Origin: Emydura subglobosa
Lineage: Eukaryota; Chordata; Testudines; Chelidae
Assembly: GCA_007922225.1 (NCBI GenBank)
Contig: ML679961.1
Coordinates: 73,848,111 to 73,912,110, forward strand
Direction of reading: 5' to 3'
Length of the DNA: 64,000 nt
Both the position numbers and the translations under genes were made by a program. The notes beneath the pieces were generated by a model. That model searched no databases. It was not told where the DNA came from and saw only the letters and a list, made by a program, of their open reading frames with translations. Positions 1 to 10,991 of the stretch are shown in pieces (the stretch's first letter is position 1; every line of letters starts with the position of its first letter).

Positions 1-250
1 ATGTGGGAGGGCATGCCTGAAAAAGACACTGTGATTGCTTATGTGGATGACATTCTGGTTTGCACTCAGACCAGGAAAGAGACTCTAAAGGCATTGAACA
101 GGGTATTAGCAAAAAAAAAAAAAAAAAACCACACAGAAAACTGGGTGTAAGGTAAGCCCAAAAAAAGCCCAGCTATGCTCCCAACAAGTAAATTATTTTG
201 AAGTGATTCTGGAAAACAAAGGATGTTCCCCTGACCCACAGAAAGTAGAG
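1..250 (+). pseudogene. Endogenous retrovirus pol relic (reverse transcriptase fragment)
   Basis: Translation from base 1 gives the retroviral RT active-site box YVDDILV at about residues 19-25, followed by a helix rich in K, T and R. After an A-run at about 110-128 the reading frame changes. The next stretch (about 140-245) continues the RT with the usual post-active-site pattern, including KKAQLC and a following aromatic-rich strand. The piece is truncated at the left window edge, frameshifted at the A-run and lost after about 250, so it is a dead copy. RNase H and integrase are not visible; the following DNA moves to an Env-like region, so an internal deletion of pol is likely. The YVDD box and the KKAQLC pattern suit a gamma/epsilon-like retrovirus, but the class is not settled. 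Confidence 0.7.
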
Positions 251-568
251 CTGAAATTTCATTGAGGAATTTTCAGCAATGACAGGGAGAAAAAGAGGAA
301 CTCAAATGTAAAGAGGTCTGAGGAAAAAGTTAATGTCTCCTGCTATATAGAGAGGGGAAAGGTTTGTTTTGCTTTGTGTTTTAGATTATTAACTGTATAC
401 ATGCTGGAAGCCCTTGGAGATGATGCACTCCTGTTTGCTTCTTTTGCTGGCATGGGGTGTCATGATCCTGCTCCTCTTGTGGTGTAAATTTGGAATCTGC
501 TTTGCTTGGAGTGTGGGGAAACTTTTGTGGAATGTCAGTGGCATGCAAAGCAAATGATGCAGTAGAAA

Positions 569-1340
569 TTGATGTTAACCCCAGTGATCAGAAAAGTCTG
601 GAGCACTGCTGCCAATGCTTCCAGAAAGTGTTTAGGCCTTAATATCAACCAGACTGTAATGGAATCTATGGATCATAAAATGTGGTTGGTAAAAGAAGCT
701 CAGAAATGGAAAACAGTGAAGTTGGGAGCCTGTTTAGAAAATCCAGGGATTGGGTATGAATGCAATAAACCCTTGGCCCTCCAGTCCCAAGATGTGTGTT
801 TAAAAATTACCAGGGGGAAGTGTCATTATGCAATCATCCCTTCTGCAAATGAATCTGAAATTGTATGCCTCAGGAGTTCGTGCCCTATGTTCTTTATCAA
901 CCGGGTATATCAGATCACCCATGAAAATAAGTGTTTCTGCCATGTTATAGTTGTTAAGCAACGTGATTGCAAATTTCAAGTGCCTGAACCTAAATATAGT
1001 AAGTTAAAAGTGAAATATACCTTGCATTTTGCTGTAAGTCCTGTACTTCTTGGAATGAACTTAACCATTGTAAAGGTATTGCTTATACATCCTGATTTGC
1101 AAAAACATTTGAAAGTTGCTAGGAAAAAGGCAGAGTCATGCTCTCTGTACATCATTCAGCCAACAAAGTTACTGAGGTACTAGCCAGGGTGGGTAAGGAA
1201 CTAGAATAGCAGTGGTGGGAAGTATTATTAGAATGGTCCCCCACCATGACAAAAATCTTAAATTTGGCCCTGTATCCCATTGTAATGATTTTGATATTCC
1301 AAGTATTAGTGGTTTTCTTCTTTAGTTTCATGACATGCTA
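569..1340 (+). pseudogene. Endogenous retrovirus Env-like relic
   Basis: An open frame from 569 to 1183 encodes about 204 residues with at least ten cysteines and several NxT/NxS sites (NQT, NES, NLT), as expected of a secreted or membrane glycoprotein ectodomain. Near 1165 the apparent reading moves to another frame, which contains an in-frame TAG at 1207-1209. It then gives a strongly hydrophobic stretch from about 1255 to 1335 that would suit a membrane anchor, preceded by a Trp-rich segment (QWWEVLLEW). Position downstream of the RT fragment and this order (ectodomain, Trp-rich stem, anchor) support an Env assignment. I do not recognise the family, and no signal peptide, furin site or fusion peptide is clear. 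The gene is broken by the frameshift and stop. Confidence 0.5.
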
Positions 1341-1589
1341 GGCCTAGCACAAATTTGACAGCTACAACTCCTCCGATAATTGGGCAAATGGTTCTTGCCA
1401 TTATAAGGGGAATATGTAAAAATTGCTACTCTGTAGTCATCACTCAGCTAATCTGGTGTGCTGAGCTTGTGATGCCAATTAGAAGATCATTTTCTCAGTC
1501 TCAGCGGAGAGCCTCGAGTGTTCGCTGGATCACAGCTCTGGTGCAAAAAGACCCTTTATGGGGATGACTGTGGTTATGCGGAGGCCCCC

Positions 1590-2080
1590 TTATACAAAAA
1601 GGAGGTGGCCTTCAAGGAGGGATTGTATAGGAGCATTTTAGAGCATGTCAATCAAAAGAATGTTACATAGCTGACCAAACAAATCAATCACTGGGTAAAA
1701 GCAGGAGATACAGTGACACGTCACTAAAAAAAATATTGTTAAGCAAGCAGTCTCAAGCTGTTAGTCTGATAGCTAAATTACCCATACCGACAATTCTAAA
1801 ATATATCCAGCCTTCCTGTTTTTCACAGACATCTGCCCCAGCATATTCAGAGAGCTAGAACGCAGAATCAGGCTCACTTTATGTGTTCACTGTCTACCCC
1901 CACCCCCACCCGGTTTGCCTAGTTATGCTAAGTTCTTGCAAAGGCTAAAAATGGCTAAACGCAGCAAGAAGAATAACTGATAGTCCATCTCAGTGCAGTG
2001 ACTTGGACATCTGGATGGTCTCTAAAATGATCCTGTAGAGTCCCCTCCTTCTAGCTTCCTTATCTCCCGCTGTCCGGCGG
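1590..2080 (+). repeat. Possible polypurine tract and 3' LTR remnant of the left-edge retrovirus
   Basis: A purine-rich run at 1596-1622 (AAAAAGGAGG and AAGGAGGGA separated by a short pyrimidine patch) is followed directly by TTGTATAGG. This is the arrangement of a polypurine tract followed by an LTR starting with TG. The next 450 bases are non-coding and end where the inverted-repeat element at 2081 begins. I found no matching CA end, polyadenylation signal or target duplication, so the LTR call is inference from position. Confidence 0.3.
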
Positions 2081-2502
2081 CAGTGTAGAGCAGGCTTTAG
2101 TCTCTGCATATTGGTATCAGGAGAGAAACCAAAGGAAATGCAGTAACTCCTGCTTTTGCCCAATGACACATTTGGAAAGATCTCCAGGCACAGATGGAAG
2201 TACTGGCCATCCAGATCTCTATGACTGATTCACCTGAAGACTGTCTCAGACTTGTGGGATAAATATCAGGTTTGGGGGTATTCTAACCACTTATTGTATT
2301 TGCACATGCTTCAAACTAATAAGTGAAGACTTTTGTTAAAAATCAAGTGGTGATTGCTGGAGACCAATGAAGTAAAGCTTTAAGTTAAAAGCAGTTGGTT
2401 TTGACTTGTCCATGTCAGCCATATAGCAGACAGAGGTACTGCATTTCCTTTGGTTTATTTCCTAATGCCAACTTGCAGAGACTAAAGCCTGCTCTACACT
2501 GC
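2081..2502. repeat. Large imperfect inverted repeat (MITE-like)
   Basis: The arm at 2081-2149 begins CAGTGTAGAGCAGGCTTTAG. It reappears as its reverse complement at 2434-2502, which ends CTAAAGCCTGCTCTACACTG. The arms are about 69 bp and differ by scattered substitutions and small gaps. The roughly 285-bp interior is AT-rich without an open frame. The shape is that of a non-autonomous DNA transposon with long terminal inverted repeats, or of two head-to-head copies of one repeat. No convincing target duplication was found. Confidence 0.6.
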
Positions 2503-2710
2503 CAGTGGCGGTCAATGGAAGATATGCAAGCTACATAATGTAGCTTGCATATCTCTCGTCAACTTACTTACATTACCACACCATGGTATCTCCACTGAAC
2601 TGCATCAATTGGAGACACCCTCCTGTCAACGCAGCCTTACTCCTTTTTAGGGGGTGGATTAATAGTGTTGATGGGAGAGCACTTCCAGGATCGATTGTCA
2701 TATAGGCACC
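2486..2710 (+). mobile_element. Harbinger-type MITE fragment with a 16-bp perfect hairpin
   Basis: The segment starts with a CTCTACACT motif resembling the TCTACACT core of the two Harbinger copies in this window. It then contains a perfect palindrome: GATATGCAAGCTACAT at 2521-2536, one spacer base, and its exact reverse complement at 2538-2553. CGTCAACTTAC follows, close to the GTCGACTTAC-like subterminal sequence of such elements. The right terminus is not visible, so the copy is probably truncated. It overlaps the right arm of the inverted repeat at 2434-2502. Confidence 0.45.
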
Positions 2711-5470
2711 AACTCTATCGGTGCTGAGGCACCCATGGAAAAAATCCATCAGGATGATAGCTGTTGGCATCCAGCGTCCACTATTTCCCTCACACCTCAC
2801 AGCTGCTGCTAGCTGTTCTGCTCCCTTAGCCTGCTGCAGGATGATAAGCTTGATCTTCTAATCAGCTGTTCAACCACGCTTCCCTGCTCCAGCAGGGGCT
2901 GAGTCAGGGGGAGCTTCAGCTGCTAACAAGGAAGTCAGTCCATATAACAAATAATTAACAACAACAACAAAAAAAAGCCTTAGGGATAGGATGTGAGAGT
3001 GGTCAAGGAGTGTTGGCCCTGGATGTTGTTCAGCTCTTTCACCTTCTCACCTGGTGAGGCCACCCCACCTGTAGTGCCTTTCTCCCCTCCAGTCCAGTCC
3101 ACCCAGATTTAGAAGATATTGAAATCAGGATCCAAACGTTGCATCTGATCTGTATTGTTATAACCAAAGGAACCAAATTCTGATCCAAATACTCCTAGGT
3201 ATGGGGATTACTCAGGTCTTAATGTGAATTCTATACGTCATTCCAATTTCTAATTTCATAATATTGGTCCCAAGGAATATGGAGATAATTCTGTAACTAA
3301 GGTTTGAATAAAGCTAGAAGTGATCTAGAGGGTTCACAAGTATGTCTCTAAAATTGCTCTGATGACTGAAGACTGAGTATTGCTGGAATTGAAAATCCAT
3401 GAATGGGGCTGCCCCTTCAGAATACAGTATATTGATCCTTTCCTGCCTTAAACTGAAACTGGGCAGAGAAAGACAACAAACACTACATCCTTTGTTTGTA
3501 CAGTTTTTTGCAAACTTGCTTATTTTTCATGTAATAGTATCATAATACTTTGTTCTTTTGGAACATGTTTATTGTAAGATATCAAAACACTTCACACAGT
3601 AATTCCTAAAGCACCCTAAGAAGATGGGGATTTGTACATCCATGAAACAAATGTGGTAACTAAGGCAAACTGAAAAATGTATGACCAAAGTTTTCAAATT
3701 TGGAAGCCTAAAGTTAGGCACCCAAATTCACATTTAAGCACCTAAATAAGTAGCTAGGCTTTCTGAGGTTCTGATCTCTAGAGATCCCTTAAAATATTGG
3801 AAAAAACAGGCCATTTATTCAAATGCCTAAATTTAGGATATTGCTGAATAGATTTAGATGGTTAGGTTTTCACATTTTGGCCTCAGGGACCCAAATTCAG
3901 TGTAAGAGCACACACTGAATCAAAGACAGATGTGAATAGAACTCAGATGACTTGATGCCCTATTTGTAGTATTAGATTAAATCCCCACACTTTACTGAAT
4001 TTATAACTAGAGAACTAACAATTAGTTTGCAACATAAGATATTTTTTAGGATATTCGTTTTTCATAGTATTATAGAACATATCCAGTCCAAACTGCTGTG
4101 TCAAGGTTAGGAATGGGCAATTTGTGACGGAAAGTAAAGTCTCATTATATGGTCATAATTATCCTAAAATCATAGAAATTAGAGATGTACAAGAGCTACT
4201 AGGTCATCTAAGCCATCCTTAAGTACCAATGTACTGGCAGGTTAGTTCTCTAGGGTATATTCGCCAATGTCCATCCTAGCTTTATATAACTGAAGCAATG
4301 GGCCTTCTACCATTCTCTTGGGTGCTAATCCATAATATAATATATCTCATCACCATTGGAAATTTATCTTGTTATTCAGTCTAAGTTTCTTTTGGATAAT
4401 TTCAACCCATGAGTTTACATAATGAGCTTATTCAGCATTAAAAGGAAAGACGGAGAGCTCACACTTGCTGGCCTAGCAGGTTTTTACAAAACTCTTTCAG
4501 CTCCACCACAAATGTTCCACGGTTGTTCTCACCTTTTGTGACATATGCAATAATTAGGGACTGTTTCTTCTGCACTGACAGAATGGATCCAAATATTTTC
4601 CTCTTGTTTATGATTCATGCAAGAAAAGGCACCTACCTTCACAATTAAGCTCTAGCTCCACATGTGTCACTTTTCAGCTGTTTTGTTCTATCTTAACTAT
4701 TTTTTGTAGTCACTTCCTATTTATCACAAGGGCCAACCTTCACAATACAGCGTCGGATTATAACAGTGCAAATCTCCGGTTACAGTGCTTTGTGACATTT
4801 CACTGTAAGTTGCCATCTGTGGATCCTTTCATTTTATTTATTTATTTAAAAATGTACTGAAGGGCTCTTGAAAGGTGTTAGATAGGCAGTCCTAGAGACA
4901 AGTCTTCTTGTGTTTATCCAGAGAACAGATAGGGCATCAACAGGAAGCTGTGCAAACCTTCTTACCTGTCTGTCTTATCTTCATACTGCTCCCCCCTCCT
5001 CACATCACTGTAGGATCTAAGCACCTGCCTCATAAAATCAATAGTGAAATGACTAGTGGAGTCTATGGAGTTTCTGGAACATTTCCTTTTACATCAGAAC
5101 ACTGCTTGCGGTGGGGGTTTTGTTTGTTGGTTTATTGAATTTATTTATTTGGGGGAGGAGGTTGTTGATATGGGATTTTGGAACAGAAGAAGGGTTCATT
5201 TTGTGAGCGCTATTTATAAGGAAAAGGCTTTCTGAAAGAGGAAGTTTTCACAACATTTCCTAACAAGGGTCAGACTCTGGATTCACCTGATCACGTCTGA
5301 AAGATAGATTCATAACCAGATCGCCTTGACTGAGAATGCTTTGTTCCCTGCTCTCACATGCTTCATCCTCGGCTTTGTTATTTATATTGCCCCCAGAGAA
5401 GTGCAGCTGTCACAGTGTTTCAGAGATTGAAATTCAGTCTTTGATGTGGTAGTGGCTTGATCCATTAATT
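2711..5470. other. Non-coding stretch, mostly unrecognised
   Basis: I see no gene here. 2711-2960 is moderately GC-rich and looks like a worn dispersed repeat (GCACCAACTC and GAGGCACCCATGG motifs) that I cannot classify. 3660-3870 repeats AGGCACC/GCACCTAAAT motifs like the inverted repeat at 19,191-19,350. A possible SINE tail lies near 3575-3650. The remainder, about 3900-5470, is AT-rich and appears unique; its short open frames lack coding character. Confidence 0.5.
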
Positions 5471-5800
5471 GCTTTAAGAATTAGGACCCAGGCCTTAAAC
5501 TAGCTTCAGAAACTGACTGGGGACCAGCAGAGGCACTTGAGCGCAGATCTGATGTGCTCATGGTGGCTTGAGCCATGGAGAAGACAGGCAATTGTATTCT
5601 GTACCAGCTGAAACCTTTGCATCATCTTCAGATATAGTGAGTAACAGTAATCCAGACTGGAGCTGACAATTGCTTGGACTACTGGAGCCAGGTTCTTGTT
5701 CTGAAGGAAGGAACAGTTTCCTAGCAAGATGGAGATGAAAGAAGGCATTTTCAGGACCAGAGGCCACCTAAGCATCCAAGTTTACTGAGGAGTTAAACAG
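5470..5800 (-). pseudogene. L2-like LINE ORF2 C-terminal fragment
   Basis: The minus-strand frame 5775-5506 translates to 89 residues containing SSLDYCYSLYL, then QRFQLVQNTIACLL and HEHIRSALKCLCWSPV. This matches the conserved C-terminal end of L2/CR1-group reverse transcriptases: a DYCN-like box, then a KLQLVQN-like helix, then an HIxxxLxxLHWLPV-like box. There is no start codon context or upstream RT core, so the copy is 5'-truncated. Sequence on to about 5950 may be more of the same element but I could not confirm it. Confidence 0.6.
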
Positions 5801-6049
5801 GTTTCTAAGGCTTGCTTTGATGAATGGAGGCTGTAGGCATTTGATGGAAGGTGGAAACATCATCTTGACCATTTCTTCAAAGTATTTCTCTTTTTCAGCC
5901 AGCATCACTTTGTTCTTGCCTGATTCAGTTTGAATCAGCTTCTCTTCAACTATGAGCTAATTTTTTGAAGGCTTCCTGGCATTTTAGTAGTGGCAGTGGT
6001 TGCATCAGTTAAGAATAGGAACAATAGTTGAGTGTCATTAGCATGCCAT

Positions 6050-6270
6050 TGGTTTGTTGATAGCCAATAGCCCAATAGATAGGGTACTCAACTAGAATGT
6101 GAGACCAAGACTCATGTCCTTGCATTGCTTGATTGGGTCTCCCATATCCTAGGCGAGTTCCATTATCATTGGGCTATAAAGTCAGTCACTTTCTCTAGCC
6201 CAATAAAGATTAAAGTATTTATACAAAATGGAACTGTTCCAACAAGAGAAATTGAGAAAGAGTCAGAGAT
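6050..6270 (-). repeat. tRNA-derived composite SINE, second copy
   Basis: Read on the minus strand, this segment shares blocks in the same order with the composite SINE at 40,140-40,450. The shared blocks are CTCAATTTCTCTTGTTGGAA, then TTCCATTTTGTATAAATA, and at the far end TCACATTCTAGTTGAGTACC (TCACATTCTAGATGAGCTCC in the other copy). This copy has extra sequence between the TATAAATA block and the last block, and it is more diverged. It is non-coding. Confidence 0.5.
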
Positions 6271-6289
6271 GGTCTCTATAGCTGAAATT

Positions 6290-7740
6290 TTTTGGAGGAG
6301 ATAGAAATCTTATTTTCTGTCCAGCCATACTAAGAACCACAAAGGTTCCACAACTTAAGTGAACTGTCCCTCTTATTTATTATACACTATAAGAGGCTCT
6401 AGGAAATTCTCAGTCAGGTAGACAGACAGGTTTGTTTTTTTTTTAATTATAATAAAATTATAACCTTTGGGCCCAAACTTTGCATGGTCTCTAAAATGCC
6501 TTTCTTGTGGTCTCCTGGGCAAAGTCAAACATTATACTCTTGCTGCATCTTTTTTACTATAAAGAATGAATAAAGAAAGCACATTTAGTAAAAAAAACCC
6601 CTATTTTGATGTGCATGAAAGGAGCAAATTAACTATAACACATCACAAATTATACTGTTTATGTTAGAACAGAATTAAATAAATCTAAACTATTTTTATG
6701 TTCATGATTTTTTATATATTGAACCAAGTTTCAGTATAAGGGGAATATCTAGTTGCATGGGGGCTACAGAGTTTTATTAGAAAAAGTTTGCACTGATTAC
6801 GTTATTCAAGAACAGCAGTAAGCACATTATACCAGCCATATCATCACAGTTTGTTTGTCACATATGTTCAGTGTAATAAACCAGTGGGGGTTCACCTGTG
6901 TGTTTTTTTAAAAAATCTCCTTAGCTATAGGTCTACCAAAAATGGTCACGATTCAACCCCCAAACTGGGAAGTTAACCTTGTTTCATGTTTTGTGTCAAA
7001 CTGTAAAATGAAACTGGGTTTGTGGTTTGCTAAGTGTCATGAATATTTTGAGTGATCACAATTTCAATTACAATCAGGCTGATTAAAATAAAAGATAGTA
7101 AGATTTAGGCAAGTAACTGACATCAAGTGAAAAAAAAACCAATTTGCTTTTCAACTATTGTCTGACAGAAGTGACAGTATGTTGAACTTTGATTACTCAG
7201 GAGCTTCGTAATGTATATTAGTGTCTCATTCTTTAGTTTTAGTAGCATACGTATGTCCTTCAAATGACATCTATGTTTCAGTGTCAATAAAAACAAAGTC
7301 TATGATAGTTATAAATGTATACCATGATTTGAAAATTAAAGACGTTGATGGTTATTTTCATAAATGGGACAAACCCTGTAAAACTTACTCATGCACAATA
7401 CAACCGGTTTTTTCTGAGATAGGAAATATTGGCCAGGACAGAAGTGATATTTCCTAGTCTTCAGAAGTTGCCATGAGGCCTAACACTTACTAAGCAAAGT
7501 TCACTGAAGATGCAATTGCTGTTGGCAGCTATTTTGCAACAATGTCCCAGGCAAAGCACTGGCTGATAAGAAACTGTTAAGCTCCCTGATCAAGTGACAG
7601 AATTGTAGAAGCCACCAAAAATCCAAGATTGTATTTCTGAAGAGCTTTTTGTTAAAAGAGATTGATTTATTTTTGTGTGTGGATATTTGTGAAATTAGGA
7701 ATTTCTCAAGGAGATATTCTCCCATTACATTATAATTAAT
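6290..7740. other. AT-rich non-coding stretch
   Basis: Nothing recognisable. A poly(T) run lies near 6434-6445 and A-rich tracts near 6590 and 7130. The open frames at 7221-7457 (+) and 7725-7501 (-) have no family resemblance and look like chance frames. Confidence 0.5.
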
Positions 7741-7744
7741 TGTG

Positions 7745-8200
7745 CATTATTTATGCAATGCAATATGTTTACATAACACAGTACAGCAGGACAGCAGTGA
7801 TATAAAGGAATGGTTCACAACCCTGAAGGACTAACAATCTAAGGGCAAAGACAGAATGATACAAAACAATGCAATATAATTATAGAATGGCAGGTGGCCA
7901 TTCTAACTACAAAGCATCTCAGAACAGATGGGTTTTATGAAGAGAGTGAGAGCTTGACTTAATGTTACCATTATTTTAACTGAGAAGCTGTTCCAGATAC
8001 ACAGGATAGCACAGAAGAAGATATAGACAGCATAAGGACATCGTCTGGGGGAACCAGTCTACACATGAGCTTGAGATCAGCAAAGGGTCAGGAAGGCAAG
8101 ATATTCAATAACCTAGGCACAGCTGCCTAAGCATGAGTAGCTTCTCTTGTCCGATGCTTAAAAGCACATGGGAAGCACATTTTAACAGAGCTGTTATTAA
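7745..8200 (+). repeat. Possible L2-type LINE 3' UTR debris
   Basis: Phrases such as CAGATGGGTTTTATGAAGAG and AGCTGTTCCAGATACACAGG resemble a purine-rich LINE 3' UTR also seen in pieces at 39.1-41.5 kb. The copy is heavily diverged and the ends are not clear. Family placement is inference. Confidence 0.3.
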
Positions 8201-8512
8201 AGCTCAGGTGGATCTATCGATGGGACTTCCTTCTGCAATGGTAAGAGAGAAGAAGCCTCAGATCAGTTAAAGCCCTGGAAAAGGGGAAGTAAAAAAGGCA
8301 CACGGAAGAAAGGGAATAGGATGCGTTAAGGAACAGAGGAAGAAAGAGGAGAGTGGGAATTAATGAAGAGAGAGCACGAGAGAGAACATTCCTACTGCCT
8401 TTAATCATGTGAATAATCCCATTGAAGTCACTTGCACTGACCGTTTTAAATCTGGCATTTCTTAAATTTTGAGTGTTTGGCTTTGCAACCTTATCATTCC
8501 TTCAACAGTTTT

Positions 8513-8531
8513 TGTGTGTGTGTGTGTGTGT
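8513..8531. repeat. (TG)n microsatellite
   Basis: Nine to ten uninterrupted TG units follow a T-run and precede AT-rich DNA. Confidence 0.9.
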
Positions 8532-9520
8532 TTAATTATTTATATACTTTGCTGTAGAAGTACATGATGCTCACATGTATTTTTTAGCATACAGCATCTG
8601 TTGTGGAGAGGACAGTTTTCTCTGTCACGTTACGATATTTTCTTACATTTTTAAACCAATCCACGATGGAAAAGTTCCGTTTGACACATATGGATGTTTT
8701 ACTAGTATTCTCTCCAAACAAGATTGTTAAAGTGGCATTATTATTGAATGTACTCTACATATCATCTGGTTAGAAGAGAAGTCTTCTAATGTTATGTCCC
8801 ACCAAACTGGATACATTTTGATGCTGCTAAACTAGAACTCCACATGTGAACATCCTGAAACTTTGGGAAAGTTTGGATCCAGATTTGAATTTTGCGTCTG
8901 CAACACGTTTGTTGTTATAAGCTATGGGTCTAATTCTCCTCTCCTTTACACCACATTTACATCTGTGTAAGGTAAGTCCACTGACTTCAGTGCAATTATT
9001 CTTGATTTACCCCAACTGAGCTGTAAGTGAGCAGATCCAGATTCTGTGTATGTACAGTATTTCTATAATGCAATGACAATAAAACTTGTGGATTTCTGTC
9101 CCAGTCACTCCTCTATATTGAATATTTTCTTCAACTTTATTTTTCTGTATGTGAACCCTCTATAAGCTCCTTTACAACACACCTGCTTAGTAAAATTGGC
9201 TTCTGTGTGTGTCAGCTTTTGCCTGCTTAATGTCAGGTATCTTCACTTCCTCCCTGGACTATCTTCATTACTGCATGATATGGAAAATAATCATTTACAT
9301 TTACACTGCCTTATTTATAAAGATTGAGACACTTTTATAGCTAATATTTTGAAGCTTGTGATTTGCATTTGTTATGCAAAACCTTTCTTTTTCTGAATTA
9401 TTCCACTAACTTTAATGAAGAAGCATTTAAGGTATAAATTGTGCAGAAAAACAGAGACAAAGCATTTTTTCTTGTACAGAGCATAGAATCAAATCTCATA
9501 GTTTCTATTCCTGACTATGC
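8532..9520. other. AT-rich non-coding stretch
   Basis: I see no gene. About 8929-9046 belongs to a family with a near-palindromic core found at many places in this window (CCACTGACTTCAGTG and flanking TTTACACC/GTGTAAGG motifs). The rest appears unique. Confidence 0.5.
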
Positions 9521-9524
9521 TACT

Positions 9525-9925
9525 GACTCAGACTCATAGACTTTAAGGACAGAAGGGACCATCATGATCATCTATTTTGACTTGCACATTGTAGGCTGCA
9601 GAACATGACCCACCCATTCCTGTAATAGACCCATAACCTCTGGCTACATTACTGAAGACCTTCAATCATGATTTAAAGACTTCAAGTTACAGAGAATCTC
9701 ATTTACACTAGTTTAAAACTACAAGTGACCCCATGCTTCAGAAAAGGCAAAAAAAAGTCCCTGGGTCTCTGCCAATCTGAGCAGAGGAAAAATTCCTTCC
9801 TGAGGCCAGATACGGTGGTCAATAGCACCCTGAGTATTTCAGCAAGACCCACCAACCAGACACATGGGAAAGAATTCTCTGTACTGACCCAGAGCCTCTC
9901 CATCAAGTGTCCCATTGCTGGCTAT
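9525..9925 (-). repeat. CR1-related LINE 3' fragment
   Basis: The left part reads GACTCATAGACTTTAAGGAC followed by AGAAGGGACCATCATGATCAT. This corresponds to the reverse complement of the 3' end of CR1-group elements, which carry ATCATxxGGTCCCTTCT next to TATGA-type tails. The remainder, to about 9925, is the adjoining 3' region and is non-coding. The element therefore lies on the minus strand with its 3' end at about 9525. The overlapping short open frames are not genes. Confidence 0.6.
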
Positions 9926-10289
9926 TAGAGATATTTGCTTCTAGCGTTCACAGACCACTGAATTGCCTCAGTTCCCCCATAATGGATATAACACTTACCA
10001 CACAGAGGTATGATAAGAATTAATTCATTAGTATTTAAATACTTTTAGATTCTTAGATGGAAAGTGGTATAAAAAGTGTGAAGTATTATTATTTTCACAT
10101 AATAAGAGACACCCATATTTATTTGTTGCACAAATTATGTAGAAATTCTGTACATGAACATGGAATATATCACAGAATCTTGTAAAAGTTTCACAGAAGT
10201 ACAGGGATCTTTAAGCCTCATTACAGCAGTCTTTGCTCGTGGGGCAAGTATTTGCAATGTCCTTTGAAATGACTGGCATCCCATTAGAT

Positions 10290-10557
10290 CAGGGTGGGCA
10301 AAATACAGCCCACAGGCTGGATCCAGCTCATCTGTCTGGCCTCCCATGCAGGGGCGAAAGCAGCCCCACCCAATCCATTACTTCTCCTGCTCACGCTCTG
10401 CTTAAGGCACTCTAGAACTTCAGGCAGCTTTTGGCTGGTTGTTACCTGAACTTCCGGCTTCTGGTCATGTGACAGGAAGCCAGAAATGGCAAAGGCCCTC
10501 GACGAATTACCAAAATTCGTAGAGCGGCCTCTCTGTGAAAATGATTGCCCACTTGTG
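10290..10557. mobile_element. hAT-type non-autonomous transposon (268 bp) with 8-bp target duplication
   Basis: The left end reads CAGGGTGGGCAAAATA. The right end reads ATTGCCCACTTGTG, whose reverse complement CACAAGTGGGCAAT gives imperfect terminal inverted repeats. The element is flanked by CATTAGAT at 10,282-10,289 and CATTAGAC at 10,558-10,565, an 8-bp target duplication with one mismatch, as expected for the hAT superfamily. The interior is moderately GC-rich with no open frame, so it depends on a transposase made elsewhere. Confidence 0.85.
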
Positions 10558-10567
10558 CATTAGACTG

Positions 10568-10986
10568 TGTCATGGTGTGTTCCCCTGAAAGACTTTTCTA
10601 GCCTCAGTAACTGACAACCACAGCTCCAGGTGTTCTTAACCACCACTGTGCTTTATTATATCCCGTCAGTAGGCCATAGCGTGAAGTGTTATTTATAGTC
10701 AGTAGCCAGCTTCTCCCACTTGCTTATGGGAAAGGATACGGTATCAGCAGCAGCCAGTGTCCTACATACTCCTGCCTTCCTTTAGGTTACCTACTCTCTT
10801 TCCCGGCACTTCTTTCCTGTCTGCTTATATAGTCCCAGATGCTGGGGTTACTTCCGCTCAATTAGCCCCTCAGCAGATCTCTACTCTGTTAACTGGTACC
10901 CTCTGCCAACTGCCTGTGTTCAGTCAGGTCCCAATTAATGTATACTGGTGGGAATTTGAGCAACTGACTCAGCACACCCTGTTACA
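10568..10986 (-). mobile_element. Solo LTR (419 bp) with 5-bp target duplication
   Basis: The segment starts TGTCATGGTG and ends CCTGTTACA, giving the TG...CA ends of an LTR. It is flanked by exact GACTG repeats at 10,563-10,567 and 10,987-10,991. On the minus strand it has a TATA box (ACTATATAAGC, about 10,823-10,833) and downstream an AATAAA polyadenylation signal (reverse complement at 10,652-10,657), so transcription would run leftward. No internal retroelement sequence is attached, so it arose by recombination between two LTRs. Its left target duplication overlaps the right target duplication of the hAT element. The short open frame 10,757-11,056 over it is not a gene. Confidence 0.85.
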
Positions 10987-10991
10987 GACTG

